A stretch of 64,000 nucleotides of DNA from NCBI GenBank assembly GCA_027382625.1, contig JAJKFJ010021624.1, forward strand, positions 62,001 to 126,000, read 5' to 3'. Position 1 is the first letter of the stretch. Each line of letters starts with the position of its first letter. This document shows positions 59,189 to 64,000 of this stretch, piece by piece. The translations under genes and the position numbers were made by a program. Under the pieces are notes generated by a model, which was not told where the DNA came from, made no database searches, and saw only the letters and a program-made list of their open reading frames with translations. Source of the stretch: Tetmemena sp. SeJ-2015 (taxonomy: Eukaryota; Ciliophora; Spirotrichea; Sporadotrichida; Oxytrichidae).

Positions 59189-59448
59189 AACCTTAGCCTC
59201 ATAAGCAACCAAACTTAATTTCTTAAAAGAGTTAATGAAATAGTGAAGATTATCATATTTTTATATCCAACGAATTTACAGAAGATATAAACTGAAATTC
59301 ATTGTATAGTAATGATCCTTTATTTTTGATTTACAAAGCCAGGTTTTAATATATATCCAAAATTTTAATCTTAGATGATCAGCAATAAAAAAAGAAAATT
59401 AATATCAAATTAAATATAAATTTATCTTTTGAAATCACTTCTTTCATC

Positions 59449-62400
59449 TCATTTTGGTTTAGACCATCTATATTCCATATTTTGGATTCGTATAAGCACT
59501 AGAATTTTGAGTTGGGGCATAAATTTGATAAATCTTCTATGCATGATTATAAGATTCGTTAAAATAATTAATTTATATAAAGAATTTTATATGTTATTTT
59601 ATTAAATTCGTTTGCATTTCTAAGCTTATGCACTTTAGTATTATGCTGATTCATATAACTACTGCTCCTTTCTTTGTCCTTAGTCGACATCTGAAAATAC
59701 TCTGAAGTCTCCCCAAGGCGAGTCAAACTTCCCAGTAAGAAATTAGAGGATCTATCACTGGATTAATTAGTCTTCTTCTTTTTATTGCTCTTCAGCTACT
59801 TATGAATCTTACCGCCTTGTAAAAAGCATAAACTATTCAAAACTTAAAAAAATATGTTTGTGCTTAATCAGTGAGCGCCTGAGATGGGAAAGCTACAATT
59901 AGTTACTAGGAACTGCAGTTAGAGTTATCAAGCATGTTGGTTTTGTCAAAAGTGCTGGATAGATTTTGAAGTTGCTTTTATTACTGCTGATTTAAATAGG
60001 CTTTGGCGAGGGTCTGCTTGGCTGAGACTTCCTAATAAACTGAGAATTTAGTAAGTCTGCTGTTCTATCTGTTGGACTAGCTTAAAAAAGCTCTGATCGT
60101 TTCTATTCGCTCTCACCTGAGGCTCTTAGTAAAATAAAGTGCTTGGAAGTCAAGCTTTGGAATTTATAATTTAAATTTGAAGTGAGCATCTTGAACAAGC
60201 GATTGTAACGCTCCTTTGATATCTATCTGGCTTTGTTTTGTCTTGCTTTTTCCTTCTCTGTCATCAAGAAAATAAAAATTAATTATTATTTTAATTAACT
60301 AAAGGATAATTATTAATTTCAAATTATAATATTAAAATCTATAAAGAAATAGTAGAATAAGTTTTTAATTGATCAAGAATTTTGATATTTGCTTGCGATG
60401 CCTCACTTTCCTTTGGAAACTCTCTCTTTGCATAATAAACCTTGGAAAACTTGTCTCTTTGTGAAGCATTTATATTGCTATTTCTTTGTTTGAAGAAATG
60501 ATTGGAGGTAAAATATAAAATAAAATTCTCTTGTTTTCTATGCATATTTGGGTCATTTGTATTTTAGATTCTGCTCTATTAGCTTTATTGCTACTCTGGA
60601 TGAATTAAATTATGCTGATTATTTATTTGATGAGATTGTGAATTTTAATTTACCTTCAGACTTTGAGTGTGGGTGTTTTAAATAACTCCTTCCAAACTAT
60701 TTATTTTTCTATTTGATTCCTTCTCGTTTCTCTATTTTTCTCTTTCAAGTTTAATAGCTGCCAAACTTAAATAGCTTAAAATCATAACCCCAAAAATTAT
60801 GCATTCACTAAATAATAAATAAATTACTTTGTAAATTTGCTTAATTTTGAATTAATTTATTTACTTTTTAATGTCAATTAGAGGTGCTCCTTAGTCAACA
60901 ACTCCATTTTAAGGCCTCTCTTTTATATAAATAAACAGATTACTCTCTTGATGATTTTGTTAATCTATTTCAAAAGCATGATCAAGGAAAAAAGCTGAGA
61001 ATATGTCTTGGTCAATTATCGGATCTTAATTGTCAGTCAAGTTCAAAACTACAAATATAAAGTAAAGTAAAATTTTCGGAATATAATTAATAATCAATTT
61101 CTTAAAACAGCACTTATCGTACTTAATTAGAAAATCAGTTATTATTTTATGTCAAACTAAAAATATTTTTTTCTACTTTAAAAACAACCTATCCAACTAG
61201 CTCCTCGTCTGATAATTCTGAATAATTTATGCTTTCCTTCTCCAATCTATTTTCTTTGAGTCTTTGAAGAGAAGAAATATGAGATATCATTTTCCCAGAT
61301 TAAATAAGGCTTGAATTTCTTTGCCCTTGTTTATAAAAAATAAATATAATTTCAGAAAACACATAATTATGTTTGCTCTCTGTAAATCTCATAGCCTATT
61401 AATTTTATCTAATTCTCTACTCAAAGAAAACTTGAAGTCTCTCAATTTGCTCTATCCTCGGAACTGATATTTTAAAATCTTCCTCGAGCTTCAACTATTC
61501 ACTTATTAAATGGAGTACTCTCCCCACTTTGTTAAGCAAATTTAAATTACTTTACTAAAATTATTTATAATAAATCTTAGTTGGAAGAGATCCTATGAAA
61601 TAATTGATGCACTCTAAATGTAAATTCCTTGATGACGTGCATAATCTCAGTCTATTTCAGAATCTCTTTAATCCTGACTTAATTTGAATTTGCTAGGCTG
61701 CTGTTTACCTTCTCTGAGCTTTTATTCTCTCTAAACTTCTTACTACTCGATTTATTCTTCCCCCTCATTTAATCAAAAGCGAATCTAATATAAAATTTGA
61801 ATAATTTCCCTAACTAGATCAATCTTTACATCTTGGAGGTCAGGAAGATCCTGCTTGATAAAGCTACTATCTAAATGCTATACTCGGCGATTATAGTCTG
61901 TTTTAGAGTCCTCATGCTTAAAAATTTAAGCACTCTTTGTAAAATCCTTAAATTTAAGAAGAGTCTCAGACTACACGAACTGAAATAAAATCTGCTAGTT
62001 GCTCTTGTTCGAGCTGATGAAGCAATCATAAAAATCAGTGTCTATAAAGCAAGTTAATTCTTAATCCTAAGAGATGATATTAAAGAGTGGAAATTATTTC
62101 TAGTTCATTATCATTACACTTACTTTTGTTTGGGAAAATTCTAATGAAGTTGCCTTTTCTTTTGAACTCTAAAAGACTCTCTAAACTAAATTAATATAAG
62201 TTAATTAAAAGAAAAAATAAAAGAGAAGTTTATGATAATGTCTTTCTATTTCAATGGAAGAGTTATGAATTAGCTGATGAATTAATAAATAAATTAAACA
62301 ATTGATTATAATTTAATGAAATCTTTCTGTTGATAATCAAGCTCGCTTTTCTCCTTAATTTGCGTTAATAAATCTCTGAGCATAGAAGATATTCGATGTT

Positions 62401-64000
62401 GATGCTGCTCTTCTAATTATTTCTCGTGATTCTTTCCTTGACTCTCAAAATTAAAAGTTCTATTCATGTCATTAAAAATTTGAAATATAGTCTTAAATAT
62501 GTCTTAAATATATCTAAAATATCCTTGGATATATTGAGTCGAGAATTATTTAAGGGCTTTTTAGTTTTATTTCTTAGCGAGATTGGTAGTGGTGTGATGA
62601 TTAAATCGAGAAGGATCAGACAGTTTAAAAAAATTAGAATTTCACTCTCTCGTCTACTTTGAAGAATTTAGTCCTAGTCTAGCTCATCATCTAAGCTTGC
62701 CCAGAGCTAGAAGACTAAGAATTGTCATTCGGTCTTTAAACTCCGACGAGATTAAATGTGTCTTTGAGGAGGTTGCCTTTGATCTTTAAGTCTAAAGGAC
62801 TTTCAAAAGCCAAAGAAGGAGACAGATTCACTTCCAATAGCCAAGGACTGTTATAGTGGTTGAAATGTCAAAAGATTCTTACTTGAGATTGTTGTCCAGA
62901 ATTATATCGTATCCGAAGAGCTCATAGCAGTTGGTCCTGTTAACTTAGGACTTCTTAAGCTGTGACTTTATGGGCTCATCAATCGAGAATAAGCTCTTAA
63001 TGATAACATCATAAATCTTAGACCACATCAGGTTCACATCAATTCCTTAAGCTTAAAAGTGTTCAAGCATAGCACTGAAGCTCCATTTGAAACCGCTATC
63101 ATCCTTCATCTGCGTTCTAAATGGAGAAAGTTGAAAATATAGAATACCTCATTTTGAATGTAGTTCTCATTTCGCTTATTTATGCTGTAGTTGGTTAGAT
63201 CTAATTTAAGTAATTTTACTTTTTAATTAAAGATGCGAGAACTTGTTTTCATCATTGAACTTGGTTATGTCATATTTCTCACTAGCAAACCTTACTAAGC
63301 CTTCTCTATAGAGGTATACTCTAAGAGGGTCAAAACAAGTGACTACCACATATATTCGCAGGTCAAATTTGTGTCCATACAGTAGTAAAGGATTATCAAT
63401 ATATCAACTAATTACAAGAGACTCGTGCCTCGGCACTTGCTCTAAAGAGTTTAAATTAAATTTATGATGTATATCCCTTTGCCTTGAGATGATGCTGGCG
63501 GTTTTACAATCCAAAAGTTCTTTCTGATAGGCTTCTAATTTATTGCTCCTTCTCCTTATCCTTGCACAGACTAATATACAGATTTCACTCTCTTATACAA
63601 AACAACAATAAATATTAAGCAATTTTAAAATCTCTTCTCTTGATTTAGAAAAGACTCTTGAAAATAGTCAAACTGATCAGGAAGAAGATAGCTTTCTGGG
63701 ATGAAATTGAAATATGTTCTAGAGAATTTCTCTTGCATCTTTCTCATGTTCACAGCAAGTCGGTCTTTCTTAGTTATCTCTGTGCTGTTTGGGAAGTGAT
63801 TGATCTTTTAAGCGGGATTTAATCTCTCATAAAAGTATGTCTTTCCCTAAGTATGCGTCCATAACACATCCCAGTCATGTCTGTCAGTGCACACAAGGCC
63901 ATTTGCTTCGAATAAGAATCTAACTAGCTTTGATTCGCATTTAAGCATCTAGAGAAAAATTATTTAAACCTCTTGTAATAGCAGAGTGAAGGATTTTTAG
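59449..64000 (-). CDS. Tubulin tyrosine ligase-like glutamylase (TTLL), 5' end outside window
   Basis: TTLL enzymes add glutamates to tubulin tails in cilia. The catalytic core is at about 62750-63948: [46 protein letters not shown] (ATP grasp), [36 protein letters not shown] (about 63325-63405), [39 protein letters not shown]. The gene enters from the right: an acceptor lies just before 63948. A long helical/Gln-rich C-terminus continues. A 20-nt GT-AG intron near 62099-62118 joins the 62.2-kb part in phase to exons ending near 60266, and further coding sequence (59449-60264) runs to TGA 59449-59451. The last part could be a separate gene starting at Met 60264. Confidence 0.78.

Noticed and set aside
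1..64000. Standard genetic code or prokaryotic origin
   Set aside because: Conserved domains are crossed by in-frame TAA, TAG and TGA and by short GT-AG introns.

Overview
Organism. This looks like nuclear DNA of a ciliate with reassigned stop codons. In every gene I could follow, TAA and TAG sit in frame inside conserved domains as glutamine, and clear genes end at TGA (RPB7, exonuclease 1, the M1 aminopeptidase). TGA also occurs in frame where tryptophan is expected, for example between two MORN repeats and in the first part of a two-pore channel. UAA/UAG = Gln with UGA = Trp and stop is the code described for karyorelictean ciliates such as Loxodes (NCBI table 27); Condylostoma (table 28) is the nearest alternative. 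A standard-code reading fragments almost every gene here. Introns are mostly GT-AG and very short (about 17-75 nt, perhaps down to 14-15). Intergenic DNA is AT-rich and usually 50-570 bp.

Layout. 1-9 kb: an edge fragment, a secreted-type protein, a coiled-coil protein, and a long ASH/MSP-domain plus ankyrin protein. 9-16 kb: a basic Ser/Gln-rich protein, a DHHC palmitoyltransferase, an unknown gene, a DHH/DHHA2 exopolyphosphatase (PPX1/prune type) and a charged K/E-rich protein. 16-25 kb: weak ORFs, a MORN protein, an AP2-domain protein, a four-TM protein, RPB7 and a coiled-coil protein. 25-36 kb: a very large helical/coiled-coil protein, two small proteins and a RING+PHD protein. 36-45 kb: a two-pore channel and a long protein with two cyclic-nucleotide-binding domains and an IQ motif. 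45-55 kb: a Cys-rich protein, a TRPL-translocation-defect-14-like ATPase, exonuclease 1, a coiled-coil protein and COQ9. 55-64 kb: an LTA4H-type M1 aminopeptidase, a DMT-type transporter and a TTLL tubulin glutamylase that leaves the right edge.

Theme. Several genes suggest cilium or cytoskeleton biology (ASH, MORN, TTLL, coiled-coil proteins, cNBD/IQ, two-pore channel), mixed with housekeeping genes (RPB7, EXO1, COQ9, PPX). There is no operon logic; genes lie on both strands.

Most notable. (1) Dual-meaning UGA. (2) Short AT-rich interruptions inside conserved protein domains that are not GT-AG introns, are flanked by short direct repeats, and whose exact removal (leaving one repeat copy) restores frame. 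They occur twice in the aminopeptidase (one just after the HExxH site), once in the MORN gene and probably once in the AP2 gene. They look like retained internal eliminated sequences or an unusual repeat-bounded intron class. Exon boundaries below are hand-derived and approximate.
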